DNA from: JAWSVE01 sp033852115
Lineage (GTDB): Bacteria > Pseudomonadota > Gammaproteobacteria > Pseudomonadales > Cellvibrionaceae
DNA: 64,000 bases
Direction: 5' to 3'
Assembly: GCA_033852115.1 (NCBI GenBank)
Contig: JAWSVE010000008.1
Coordinates: 1-64,000 of the forward strand
Shown: in pieces, positions 41,097 to 49,866 of the stretch
How the letters are laid out: every line of letters begins with the position of its first letter
Numbering within the stretch: position 1 is the first letter of the stretch
Translations under genes and position numbers: made by a program
The notes under the pieces: model-generated
The model's input: the letters and a program-made list of their open reading frames with translations, nothing else
What the model was told of the DNA's origin: nothing
The model's database searches: none

Positions 41097-42230
41097 TTAT
41101 TGAATATAAAATGAAAACGATTGCACAAGGCGCTCAGGGAACTGACAATCCTTATCAGACGTGTCGAGTTTCTCTAAATAAAATTTGTCTGATTTATCCA
41201 TAACTGTTCGCGCAAAAATCCCGGTTGGGACTGCAGACAATACTTTGGCGGACGTTGATTTTCCTTTTTCGTCAAATTTTATCAGCGTTACCACTGAACC
41301 AACTGAACCCCGGAAGGCTGCGTTGGGTGGGTAACGTAGAGTGGGAGTTTTTAAATCGACATCGCAAGGTTTGGAAACGACTCTCGACGGCTCATCATCG
41401 AAAATAGAAACACGCGGCATAGCAAAGCTACGTATCTTCTCATTTTGGTCGATATATGTGCCTGTGCGTGGGTGGTAGGTTTTGTAGGCCATGAACATGG
41501 CGTTTGCCCACGCTTGAGCCGTAAACTTTAATTCTGCTAATCCCTTACGTTTCATTCCCGGCTGACTGTTATTGATCGCGTCGACGATTGTATCGTGCAA
41601 TTCACCCATAACGTTGTATTGATTGACCTTGCCTTTTGTTAGGAACTTGGCAGCGCTGGTGATCAAATCGGCTTTATATTGGCGAATCAGTAGCTGGTCT
41701 CCTCCGCGCATATAAAGAGATTTCGATAAGCTCGCGGCTTCTTCAATCTCCAGCCACTTTCCTTTTTCCCAATAACTTTGGTATAGCAAGTCCGCACCAA
41801 TCAGCGAAATATTGTCTAACCCGTCTACCGTGAGTCGATCGGTTAGTGCTGTGGATAGGTCGGGCAAGTCTTTAATATCACCATCCTTTTTGTAGTTAAT
41901 CGCTGCAGCAAGAATAGCGGTGACCTTGGGTTGATTATCGACAAGTTCACTGGCGTTAAGTTGGTTAACGAACTCCATTGCGGTATCGTAATTCCCAGCC
42001 ATATAGTTCACGAAACCAAATTCTCGGGCGAGGGTTGGAGCCGACTCTTTGCCTTTGTCGTAGTCGCTCCAAATTGATTGAGTCTCTGCGGCAGCTGTTG
42101 CAAAGTCTCCTTTTCGCATAGCGTCATTGAACTCCACAATACCCGCTAATGTGCCGTGAGAAATGATGGATAGAATAATGGCTATAAACCATGAAGTTGT
42201 GTTTGTGCTTGCTTCAAGTCCGCTCTTCAT
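41097..42230 (-). CDS. Exported protein with TonB-like C-terminal domain
   Basis: 377 residues from the ATG at 42230 with AGGGAACG upstream; a TTG at 42245 is less likely. Signal or anchor helix at the N-terminus, a helical repeat region (about 30-220, TPR/Sel1-like in pattern) and a C-terminal stretch (P-N-A-A-F-R-G-S-V-G-S-V-V-T-L-I-K-F-D) typical of TonB C-terminal domains. It lacks the proline-rich linker of true TonB. Role unknown. Confidence 0.65.
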   Translation of the reverse strand: MKSGLEASTNTTSWFIAIILSIISHGTLAGIVEFNDAMRKGDFATAAAETQSIWSDYDKGKESAPTLAREFGFVNYMAGNYDTAMEFVNQLNASELVDNQPKVTAILAAAINYKKDGDIKDLPDLSTALTDRLTVDGLDNISLIGADLLYQSYWEKGKWLEIEEAASLSKSLYMRGGDQLLIRQYKADLITSAAKFLTKGKVNQYNVMGELHDTIVDAINNSQPGMKRKGLAELKFTAQAWANAMFMAYKTYHPRTGTYIDQNEKIRSFAMPRVSIFDDEPSRVVSKPCDVDLKTPTLRYPPNAAFRGSVGSVVTLIKFDEKGKSTSAKVLSAVPTGIFARTVMDKSDKFYLEKLDTSDKDCQFPERLVQSFSFYIQ

Positions 42231-42339
42231 AACGTTCCCTATCAATTATTGTTGTCGTCCTTGCAATCGTACCGCTTTTAAATGGACGGCGCCATATAGG
42301 CACCATGCAGGCAGCAGCTTGCCCTAAACTCGCTTCATG

Positions 42340-43710
42340 CTAATGGATTTGAATAGTTTGAGACGTCGTAGCTAATTGCTCAATAGAAACGTTGATTTTA
42401 TCTTTGCCTAATAAATGGTCTGCGAAGGCTTGGGAAAAAGGCCAATAGTAGAGTGTAGCGTTGACTGTTAAGAGGCCATTGAGATTATCTGGAACAGGAA
42501 CGCGATAGGTTTCTGTCGCATAACCATTCGGTAGTATCCGGTTATCAGAAAGAATACGGTCGACTGTCCATACTTCGATATCCACTTCTTCGCCATGAGT
42601 GTTACCTAGATGAACTTTAAAATTTTTTGTACCGGGTTCGGTTTTGCCGTTTGATACCTGACCCAGTCGATACATCTCCTCGTTGTTCTGGTTTAACACT
42701 TGGAAATCGATCCACACTTCGCGCCCCTCAGGAAAACCCGTGGGTAGCTTGTGTCCCGCACCAACGTTCGTGACTTTGACTTGTATGTTGTGAACACCGC
42801 CAGCTGACAATTGTCGGGGTAGATCAACAAATTCTATGGTGGCGCTAGTTTGTAAAAACTTACGTGCGGTTTCTACGCTTTGATGATCGCCAAATCGTTC
42901 AATGATGGTTGTGTTTGCTGAAGAGAAATGATGCGAGGCTCGATCTTCCCTCATGGGCCCCATAATCGCAGCTCGGCCTTTTACTCGCGGCATATGGCAG
43001 TCTTGGCATTCAATGCCCTGCGTTCGGTAGGCACTTTCGTACCACTCGTCATAGGTGCGTTCTATTGGAATATCATTAAACGGATGGCTTACGTTATGGC
43101 AGGCACCGCACATTTCAGATTGCTTGTGAAGGGTTGAGTATTCGGTTTGATGGTAAGGCGATTCAGCATCACGGCGGGGACCGCGCTTGACGTTTACATC
43201 GGCATTGGCATCAAGAATATAAGCGCCGTTGGTTAGCCCCGATATCCCAGTCATTCGATGGCAAGCATCGCAATCTACGCCCGGTAGATGAATAGAGTCT
43301 TCTTCTGGTAAGGTGCGATTAACCTGAGAATTTATTTTCCCTGTTAATAAACCGGCAGGAGAATGGCACCCAGTACAAAAGTAGTCAATTGCGCCATCGG
43401 TTTCTTCGCTGGCTTTTTTAAGCAGTGCGCGATAGATAGGATCCTCCCAACTGTTTGCCATCATCGATGAACGCCATTCGTTATAAATTTCTTGATGACA
43501 TCCACGACATATTTCTGCACTTTCAAAGCTATTCGTGCTTGCCAAATTGTTATGAGTCGTAGAGGCGCGATGAGGAAAGAACAGGCTATCTGCTGTGGGT
43601 TGTGTCTTGCTTTGAGTGAGCTGCGATCTATTCTCAATGGCGGATTCGGAAAAACTTCCACTAGAAACGACTAATAAAACGAATACGAATCCTTTCTTGA
43701 TGATTTTCAT
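42340..43710 (-). CDS. Pentaheme c-type cytochrome
   Basis: 456 residues. Signal peptide, then five CxxCH heme-binding motifs in the first half: CRGCH, CTGCH, CDACH, CGACH and CQDCH. The C-terminal half is heme-free and beta-rich. This resembles cytochrome c554/octaheme-related multiheme proteins with a C-terminal domain found near respiratory or nitrogen-cycle enzymes, but no partner enzyme is adjacent. Periplasmic electron transfer; natural partner unknown. Confidence 0.9.
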   Translation of the reverse strand: MKIIKKGFVFVLLVVSSGSFSESAIENRSQLTQSKTQPTADSLFFPHRASTTHNNLASTNSFESAEICRGCHQEIYNEWRSSMMANSWEDPIYRALLKKASEETDGAIDYFCTGCHSPAGLLTGKINSQVNRTLPEEDSIHLPGVDCDACHRMTGISGLTNGAYILDANADVNVKRGPRRDAESPYHQTEYSTLHKQSEMCGACHNVSHPFNDIPIERTYDEWYESAYRTQGIECQDCHMPRVKGRAAIMGPMREDRASHHFSSANTTIIERFGDHQSVETARKFLQTSATIEFVDLPRQLSAGGVHNIQVKVTNVGAGHKLPTGFPEGREVWIDFQVLNQNNEEMYRLGQVSNGKTEPGTKNFKVHLGNTHGEEVDIEVWTVDRILSDNRILPNGYATETYRVPVPDNLNGLLTVNATLYYWPFSQAFADHLLGKDKINVSIEQLATTSQTIQIH

Positions 43711-44307
43711 GCCCTTTGTCTCTGCTAATTACCAACGAATATTTTTGAGGGGCGCTAATGTATAGAAACACCGAATCACACTCAAAGGCAGTGATGACCG
43801 TAAACTTCGCTTTTTGGTTTTCGGTGTATTCTTTGCGGTTTTAGTGGCGCGTTGAACTTCAAATGTCGTAGCGTCTATTACTGCGTTTCAGCTTGCGCAT
43901 TAATCTGATCGAGAAAAAATCTCTTATGGGCGATTCCTTGAAATATTTTTATAGCGGACTTTCCTTAATTGGGTGACCTGAGTGTGCCAATGTAGTGGTG
44001 CAACAGCTGTATGCGGCTGGCTCGCATTATCAGCTGGTTACATTATTAGATTTGTTTTGATGTGATGGCGAATTGATAAAAAGCCTGTGCAGTACAATCT
44101 GTAAGCGCCTACATGCGCTCAAAGCTGGGAAAAATGCGCACCGAGGTGAGCGGAATTAAAATGGAGCGGTGATAGAGTTAGGTTCCTGTTGTGATTTCCT
44201 AACGAGGTCTATTTCTGAAATTGTTGGTTTTACTTGTTAACGCCGATCGCTGGGCTAATCGGCACAACAGTGTGAATGGTCTGTGGCTATCAGAGTTGAG
44301 TCAAGCG
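43711..44307. other. Intergenic region, about 600 bases
   Basis: No gene, RNA or terminator recognised. The region lies upstream of the pentaheme cytochrome and downstream of the SDR gene, both on the minus strand. Confidence 0.4.
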
Positions 44308-45135
44308 CTATCGGATGCTGGTAAGCCCGCCGTCAACAACCATAACTTGACCGGTGATGTACGCCGCTTCGTCGCTTAATAAAAACAGAGTCATGTAAGC
44401 GACTTCCCAGCCTGTGCCTTGGCGGTTGAGAGGAATGGGTGTTTTTGCGCGTGATGGTCTTTTTTGTGAGGCTATTCGTCCTAGGGCGGTATCCATTAAG
44501 CCGGGTGCCACGACATTTGCGCGAATGTTTCGTTTTGCTCCTTCGAAAGCTGTGTGCCTCATCAACCCTGCAAGCGCGGCTTTGGATGCATCATAAGCCG
44601 GTATTTGGCTGCCGGGTTTAATGGATGCAGTGGAAGATGTTATCGAAATCGCTCCACCATCGCCCATTAATGGAAGCGCAGCTTTTATTGTTAAGGCGGC
44701 ACCTCGCAAATTCACTTCCATAACTTTATCCCAGCTTTCAGCTGTCATGTTGTCAAAAAACATCTCATTCCCAAAGCCAACGTTATAAACAAGTCCGTCT
44801 AACCCGCCCATTGTGTTGTGCGCGCTTTTGATTTCTCGCTCAATCATCTCTGGATTTCGAACATCTAATGCCAACGGGAATGCGGTGTTTCCTTCGCCAG
44901 TGATAATTTCACAAGTGCGCTCGGCAGACGCCAAATTTTTATCAGCAACCGAAACATGCGCACCTTCGCGCGCAAACAATATAGCCATGGCCCGCCCGTT
45001 GCCTATAGGGGCATCCTCAACGCCGCGTTCGTCCTGGCCGCCACCGACAATTAAAATATTTCTCCCTTTTAAGCGCTGGTAGCTGGGAGCTGTGCCTTGT
45101 GACTCTTTGGGAAGATAAATAGTTGAATCTGTCAT
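44308..45135 (-). CDS. SDR family oxidoreductase
   Basis: 275 residues. LIVGGGQDERG is a variant of the TGxxxGxG dinucleotide-binding motif with an insertion; YNVGFGNE corresponds to NNAG; the active-site set is ITSSTASIKPGSQIPAYDASKAALAG, with Ser, Tyr and Lys in place. The C-terminal TGQVMVVDGGLTS is typical. NAD(P)-dependent reductase or dehydrogenase of unknown substrate. Confidence 0.9.
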   Translation of the reverse strand: MTDSTIYLPKESQGTAPSYQRLKGRNILIVGGGQDERGVEDAPIGNGRAMAILFAREGAHVSVADKNLASAERTCEIITGEGNTAFPLALDVRNPEMIEREIKSAHNTMGGLDGLVYNVGFGNEMFFDNMTAESWDKVMEVNLRGAALTIKAALPLMGDGGAISITSSTASIKPGSQIPAYDASKAALAGLMRHTAFEGAKRNIRANVVAPGLMDTALGRIASQKRPSRAKTPIPLNRQGTGWEVAYMTLFLLSDEAAYITGQVMVVDGGLTSIR

Positions 45136-45184
45136 AATCGAATTGTCCGTTTAGATGGTATCGGCTGTCTAAGTACTGGTGTGG

Positions 45185-47023
45185 CTATCGTGTTGTGTTG
45201 CTTATCCAGCGAAAAATGCGCGTTCTAAGCACCGGTAGCGGTAGTGAACCCCCGCCTAAAACGGTATCGTGAAAACCGCGAATATCAAATTCTTCGCCTA
45301 GCAATTGTTTCGCTTCTTTGCGCAATTGCAAAATCTCCAACATACCGATTTTGTAAGCGGTCGCTTGCCCTGGGTTAGATAAGTAGCGTTGCACCTCTGA
45401 GCGCACAGTCGTCTCTGGTTGTGGTGAATTAGCGAGAAAGTACTGCACGGCATCTTCCTCTGACCATTGTTTAGCGTGCAACCCGGTATCAACGACTAAT
45501 CTTATAGCTCGCCACATCTCGGTTGTTAGTCGGCCAAAATCTGAAATAGGATCCTGATAAAAACCCATTTCTTTTGCAAGAAACTCTGAATACAGTGCCC
45601 AGCCCTCGACATATGCGGTATGAAAACTTTGGGTTCGGAAGCGAGGAATATCCGTAAGTTCTTGCGCAATGGAAATTTGCATATGGTGCCCTGGGTTGCC
45701 TTCGTGATAGGCAATAACCTCGAGTTGATAAACTGGCATGGCATTCATATCCGATAAGTGCGCGTAAAAAATACCGGGTCTTGAGCCATCGGGTGCGCCG
45801 GCATAATAGTGTTGGGCTGCGCCATCTTGCTCGCGAAATGGCTCAACTCGTTTTACGATGAGGTCGGCTTTTGGGAGTATGCCAAAATAGTTTGGTAATT
45901 CTTGTTTAATCTTATCGAGATACTGTGTGGCGAGATCAATATACTGCTGCCGACCTTCATCAGTGTTTGGCAAGGTCAGTCGGTTGTCCGGATCTTCACG
46001 GATATAGATGAAGAATTCGTCCAACGTCCCGTCGAAATTAATAGTTTCAAGCAGTGTCTGCATTTCACTGCGTAAACGCTCAACTTCTGTGAGACCAATT
46101 TGATGAATTTCATCCGCAGTGAGTTGCGTAGTGGTATTGAGTGATAATCGATAGTCATAATAGTCGTCGCCCTCTGGTAACGACCAGACGCCTTGACCTG
46201 GTGGGGCGTTTTTCCTATCGGTGTCTAGCCAATTTGCTACATTGTCATACGCTGGTCCGACTTGCGTTAATAGAATATCTCGAGCAGAAGCGAGTATTTC
46301 TGATGCCGCATTGTCGTCGATTAAACCGTCTTCAGCGAGCTTAGTCACCTTGCTGCTGATGTCTTTCCAAAGTGGTGAGATTCCCGTTGAGTCAAAGGGT
46401 TCACCGCTGACGACCCGCTGGATTTCATCAATAGCAAATTGATAATTAAATTGTGCTGCTCGTATCCCTTTATCTGCTGAACGTTTAGTGAGTGATAAGT
46501 AGGTGTTGAGTACGTCATCAAGTTTATCAAGCCGCGCTATGTAATCTTGCGCATCGGAAGCCGATTCAATCTTATGAAAATTAATGAGGAAGTTAGGTAA
46601 ATAAGCATGAGCGCCACCACGAACAAAGGGCAGACGGTATGTGCGCCATTTATATTGCATTTCTGCACGTTCTAACCCAAACCGCCACAAGTCATAGGAG
46701 TCTTTTCCTTCAGCACTTAATTTTAGATAATCAAAACGGGACTCCATTTCCGCAACACTACGTCTGTGCCACTGGAGCCTCTGCTCTTGTGCAGTAATCG
46801 ATGGATCATCTAATTTGTCGTAATCAGATTTATCGCCAAGCTGTGTTTTCCATTGAGGCGAAAAATTGAGTTGCGTAGCGAACTCTTCGTCTAGCCAAGC
46901 AGCTAATACGTTCGTTTCAGTTGGGTCAAAAGGCTTTGCGTTGGCTATATTCGGAGCTTCCTGCTGTCCGCAGGCCGAGACCAAAACCAAAAGAAAGCTA
47001 GCGACTACTAGACATAAGCGCAT
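45185..47023 (-). CDS. DUF885 family lipoprotein, probable zinc-dependent peptidase
   Basis: 612 residues. Lipobox LVSAC at the end of the signal peptide predicts lipidation at Cys18. HEGNPGHHMQ is the HExxPGHH signature of DUF885 proteins, whose metal-binding pattern resembles zinc peptidases, although activity is rarely shown. AGGATGTTCCA precedes the ATG. Confidence 0.88.
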   Translation of the reverse strand: MRLCLVVASFLLVLVSACGQQEAPNIANAKPFDPTETNVLAAWLDEEFATQLNFSPQWKTQLGDKSDYDKLDDPSITAQEQRLQWHRRSVAEMESRFDYLKLSAEGKDSYDLWRFGLERAEMQYKWRTYRLPFVRGGAHAYLPNFLINFHKIESASDAQDYIARLDKLDDVLNTYLSLTKRSADKGIRAAQFNYQFAIDEIQRVVSGEPFDSTGISPLWKDISSKVTKLAEDGLIDDNAASEILASARDILLTQVGPAYDNVANWLDTDRKNAPPGQGVWSLPEGDDYYDYRLSLNTTTQLTADEIHQIGLTEVERLRSEMQTLLETINFDGTLDEFFIYIREDPDNRLTLPNTDEGRQQYIDLATQYLDKIKQELPNYFGILPKADLIVKRVEPFREQDGAAQHYYAGAPDGSRPGIFYAHLSDMNAMPVYQLEVIAYHEGNPGHHMQISIAQELTDIPRFRTQSFHTAYVEGWALYSEFLAKEMGFYQDPISDFGRLTTEMWRAIRLVVDTGLHAKQWSEEDAVQYFLANSPQPETTVRSEVQRYLSNPGQATAYKIGMLEILQLRKEAKQLLGEEFDIRGFHDTVLGGGSLPLPVLRTRIFRWISNTTR

Positions 47024-47328
47024 TGGAACATCCTGGGTTATTGTTATGGAATATTAGTGTTCGGTAGAACGATAGATGTTTGCAAGCTTGAAGTGTATAT
47101 AGAATGCCAGACGCGGTAAACCGTGCGCTTAGCTGGCGGTTTTAGCGTATAAACCAGCCATGGCTGCATTTATGTATTTAAAAAATGCCAGCGAACGCAA
47201 ATACACTCAGTAAAAGCGCCCAACTGGCAAAGGGGGACTGACGGGGTGTTAAAAATATATCTTCAGTTGATAGTGTTGCTGGCTGTACACGCAGCGGGGT
47301 AGTTTAACGAACCTGCGAACCTGCGAAC
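47024..47328. other. Intergenic region with short tandem repeat
   Basis: No gene. Three copies of CGAACCTG (47308-47330) abut the stop codon of the neighbouring gene. Confidence 0.5.
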
Positions 47329-48783
47329 CTATGCACCGGGGCCGCAGTCTAGACAGCGGGCAACCATTTCCGGGCCTAGATGTAACTTCGAGGCGACATC
47401 GCGCAAGGCTGTACGTAAGCCTTCTTCTATCACGGGGTGATAAAAAGGCATATCAAGCAATTGATTGATAGTAAGTCGTTGTTGTAACGCCCAAGCCATC
47501 AAATGGCCGATGTGCTCGGCACTTGGACCAAACATTTCTGCACCTAACAATATGCCGGTACCTTGAGCGGCGTAAACCCGCAAAAGACCTTTGTTTTTAC
47601 CTATGACTCGGCTTCGACCTTGATTCTCGAAGCTGACTTCACCGATGGCAAAACAGGACGCGTACTGGTCATTTACTTGCTGAAAATTCAAACCTACGGT
47701 GGCCACCTGGGGGTCAGTAAATACAACGCTAAGTGGCGAACGACGCAAGCCAGAACGAATATCAGGGAAGCTGCTCGCATTACTACCTGCAATGCGACCT
47801 TCATCCGCTGCTTCATGCAGTAAGGTTTGATCGTCTGTTGCATCGCCTGCCATAAAAATATGTGGGACGCTGGTTTGCATTGTGTAGCGGTCAACAATAG
47901 GCACACCACGGGAATCGAGCGCTAGTGTGGTATTGTCAAGACTAATGTTGTCGACATTCGGTCTGCGGCCGGTTGCCGCCAAAATATAATCGAAGGTTTC
48001 ATCAATCTCCAAACCATCTTTGTTGATATAGCGAATCAAGACGGAGTCGTCCTGTTTTACGGTGCTTTTGACATTCGCGCGTGTGTCCAGATAAAACTCT
48101 TGGTTAAATGTGGTGTTTGCGTATTCTCGAATAACCGGATCGCTAATAGCGGCAACGCTGCCGCTTCGGCCAAACACTTTCACTTTGACGCCTAGGCGGC
48201 TCAATGCTTGACCGAGTTCTAGTCCAATGACCCCTGGCCCAAATACCGCGACGGATTTGGGTAAGTCGCTTAGCTCAAATATTGAATCATTGGTTAGCAA
48301 TCTGTCGCCTGCTTCAGCTAATAAAGCGGGGTAGGCGGGGCGAGAACCTGTGGCTATAACAATTCGTCGCGCAGTAATTTCGATGTCGTCATTTACGATC
48401 AATGTGTTGTCATCTTTAAACTGTGCGCGGCCAAGCAATTTATGGGCTGGATCAAACTCTTCTACTGCTTCATTAACAAAACCTACAAATCGGTCTCTTT
48501 CACTTTGGACACGTTTGAGCACTTGTTTACCATCGACGGTAATACCCGCAGTATGAATACCGAACTGCGCGGTGGACTCGGCATTGTGTGCCGCTTCGGC
48601 GGCAGCTATTAATAGTTTACTTGGCATACACCCGACTCGCGCACACGTAGTGCCAAAGTGTGCTGCCTCGATAAACACAATGTTTTGAGTTTGTTTCAGG
48701 GCCTCGCGGTAAGCGGACATACCCGCTGTGCCGAATCCAATGATGGCCACATCCACGGTTCGGTAATCGATACTATTTTTCAT
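47329..48783 (-). CDS. Dihydrolipoyl-dehydrogenase-like flavoprotein disulfide reductase
   Basis: 484 residues. FAD motif GFGTAG at 16-21, redox-active disulfide Cys47-x4-Cys52 in GTTCARVGCMPSK, NAD motif GVIGLELGQALSRLG, second FAD motif FMAGDATDDQ and the C-terminal HP-x3-E pair. It is a stand-alone paralogue (Lpd3-like) without 2-oxo-acid dehydrogenase genes nearby. As the last gene of a glutathione/redox operon it may reduce a small disulfide. Confidence 0.93.
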   Translation of the reverse strand: MKNSIDYRTVDVAIIGFGTAGMSAYREALKQTQNIVFIEAAHFGTTCARVGCMPSKLLIAAAEAAHNAESTAQFGIHTAGITVDGKQVLKRVQSERDRFVGFVNEAVEEFDPAHKLLGRAQFKDDNTLIVNDDIEITARRIVIATGSRPAYPALLAEAGDRLLTNDSIFELSDLPKSVAVFGPGVIGLELGQALSRLGVKVKVFGRSGSVAAISDPVIREYANTTFNQEFYLDTRANVKSTVKQDDSVLIRYINKDGLEIDETFDYILAATGRRPNVDNISLDNTTLALDSRGVPIVDRYTMQTSVPHIFMAGDATDDQTLLHEAADEGRIAGSNASSFPDIRSGLRRSPLSVVFTDPQVATVGLNFQQVNDQYASCFAIGEVSFENQGRSRVIGKNKGLLRVYAAQGTGILLGAEMFGPSAEHIGHLMAWALQQRLTINQLLDMPFYHPVIEEGLRTALRDVASKLHLGPEMVARCLDCGPGA

Positions 48784-48808
48784 GGTAATACCCCGTTGTA
48801 CTGTTTAG

Positions 48809-49102
48809 TTATGCTGTTTTCTTGTGTTGTATTTCTTGAGCGTAAAGTGTTAAGAACTCATTGATATCACCTGATTCATACATCCATTGAGTCGGTTCAA
48901 ATTCGCGCTCGATCCGAAGTGCAGGGACTTGTGACTTTCCTCCGTTCTCAACTAAATCGGCCCAATGGGATTGATTTTTTTGAATATCGCGGTGTTCAAT
49001 GGACAGTCCGGTTTTTTTAATCACGCTACGGGTTGATGCGCAAAACGGGCATGATTGAAAATGATAAAGTGATAATTTTTTGATGCCGTCAAAAGGTTTC
49101 AT
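48809..49102 (-). CDS. Glutaredoxin-like protein
   Basis: 97 residues from the ATG at 49102, with AGGAG eight bases upstream; a longer start at 49147 is less likely. C-P-F-C redox motif near residue 17 and the SQVPAL cis-proline segment of the thioredoxin fold. Glutathione-dependent reduction of disulfides; the partner may be the flavoprotein whose gene follows after 26 bases. Confidence 0.9.
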   Translation of the reverse strand: MKPFDGIKKLSLYHFQSCPFCASTRSVIKKTGLSIEHRDIQKNQSHWADLVENGGKSQVPALRIEREFEPTQWMYESGDINEFLTLYAQEIQHKKTA

Positions 49103-49164
49103 GTTGAATACTCCTGTGGGTTGTTGAATATTGTCAGTGTGTAGCATTGCTAAATGATTATTCG

Positions 49165-49827
49165 TTAGTGAATCGGTGTGTTATGTAAGTGGCCTGTTTT
49201 TAGCCAAATCAACGTCGTTTCTTCGACATAGGGTTTATGCAGGCTTAGGTGGGGATTTCTGATCCAGGTGCCTTTGGGGTAGCGGCCACTTTCATCGATA
49301 AATTCGCCACTAATCACCAATATTTCTTCACCGCCAGCGTGCAGCCGAAAATCGAATTTTTCTCCTGCGGGCCAACGCACCAAAGCCACCGACTCGCTGT
49401 TAAACTGATGTAAGGGCATGACATCTAGATGCCCTTCGCCAGGAACCCAACTAGCTTCATTGGTATTAATGCGAAGACTCGTGGTATCCCCAGTTTGAAA
49501 TTGATGAAGTTTTACAAATAGGGTGCAGCCCTCGCGGCTAAAAGGCGCATGTTTAAAACCCTTGGGGTTACGAATGTAAGTGCCTGCTGGGTAATCGCCG
49601 GTTTCGTCAGAGAAGACGCCATCTAACACAAAAATTTCTTCGCCGAGCGGATGGCCGTGCTTGTGGAAGTGCGCGCCTGCTTCATATCTGACGATACTCG
49701 TTGCATGTCCACGTTCAGCTTCTTCTCGCGCAAGTGGCTTTCTCAAAACGCCAGGTTTTGGGCTTACTTGCCATTCTTTGTTGCGCGTTTCAATGACTAC
49801 ACGCTCATTAAAATTCATATTCAACAT
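49165..49827 (-). CDS. Double-cupin protein (ChrR-type)
   Basis: 220 residues with two cupin repeats: residues about 37-110 (GAHFHKHGHPLGEEIFVLDG) and 140-215 (EKFDFRLHAGGEEILVISG), each with metal-binding His and Glu. Such proteins occur as the C-terminal part of anti-sigma factor ChrR. Here the zinc-binding anti-sigma domain is absent, so it is probably a metal-dependent enzyme or sensor. Part of the seven-gene operon. Confidence 0.85.
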   Translation of the reverse strand: MLNMNFNERVVIETRNKEWQVSPKPGVLRKPLAREEAERGHATSIVRYEAGAHFHKHGHPLGEEIFVLDGVFSDETGDYPAGTYIRNPKGFKHAPFSREGCTLFVKLHQFQTGDTTSLRINTNEASWVPGEGHLDVMPLHQFNSESVALVRWPAGEKFDFRLHAGGEEILVISGEFIDESGRYPKGTWIRNPHLSLHKPYVEETTLIWLKTGHLHNTPIH

Positions 49828-49866
49828 AGGAGTTGCCTCAATCTCTTTGTTGGTTAAACCACGCAG

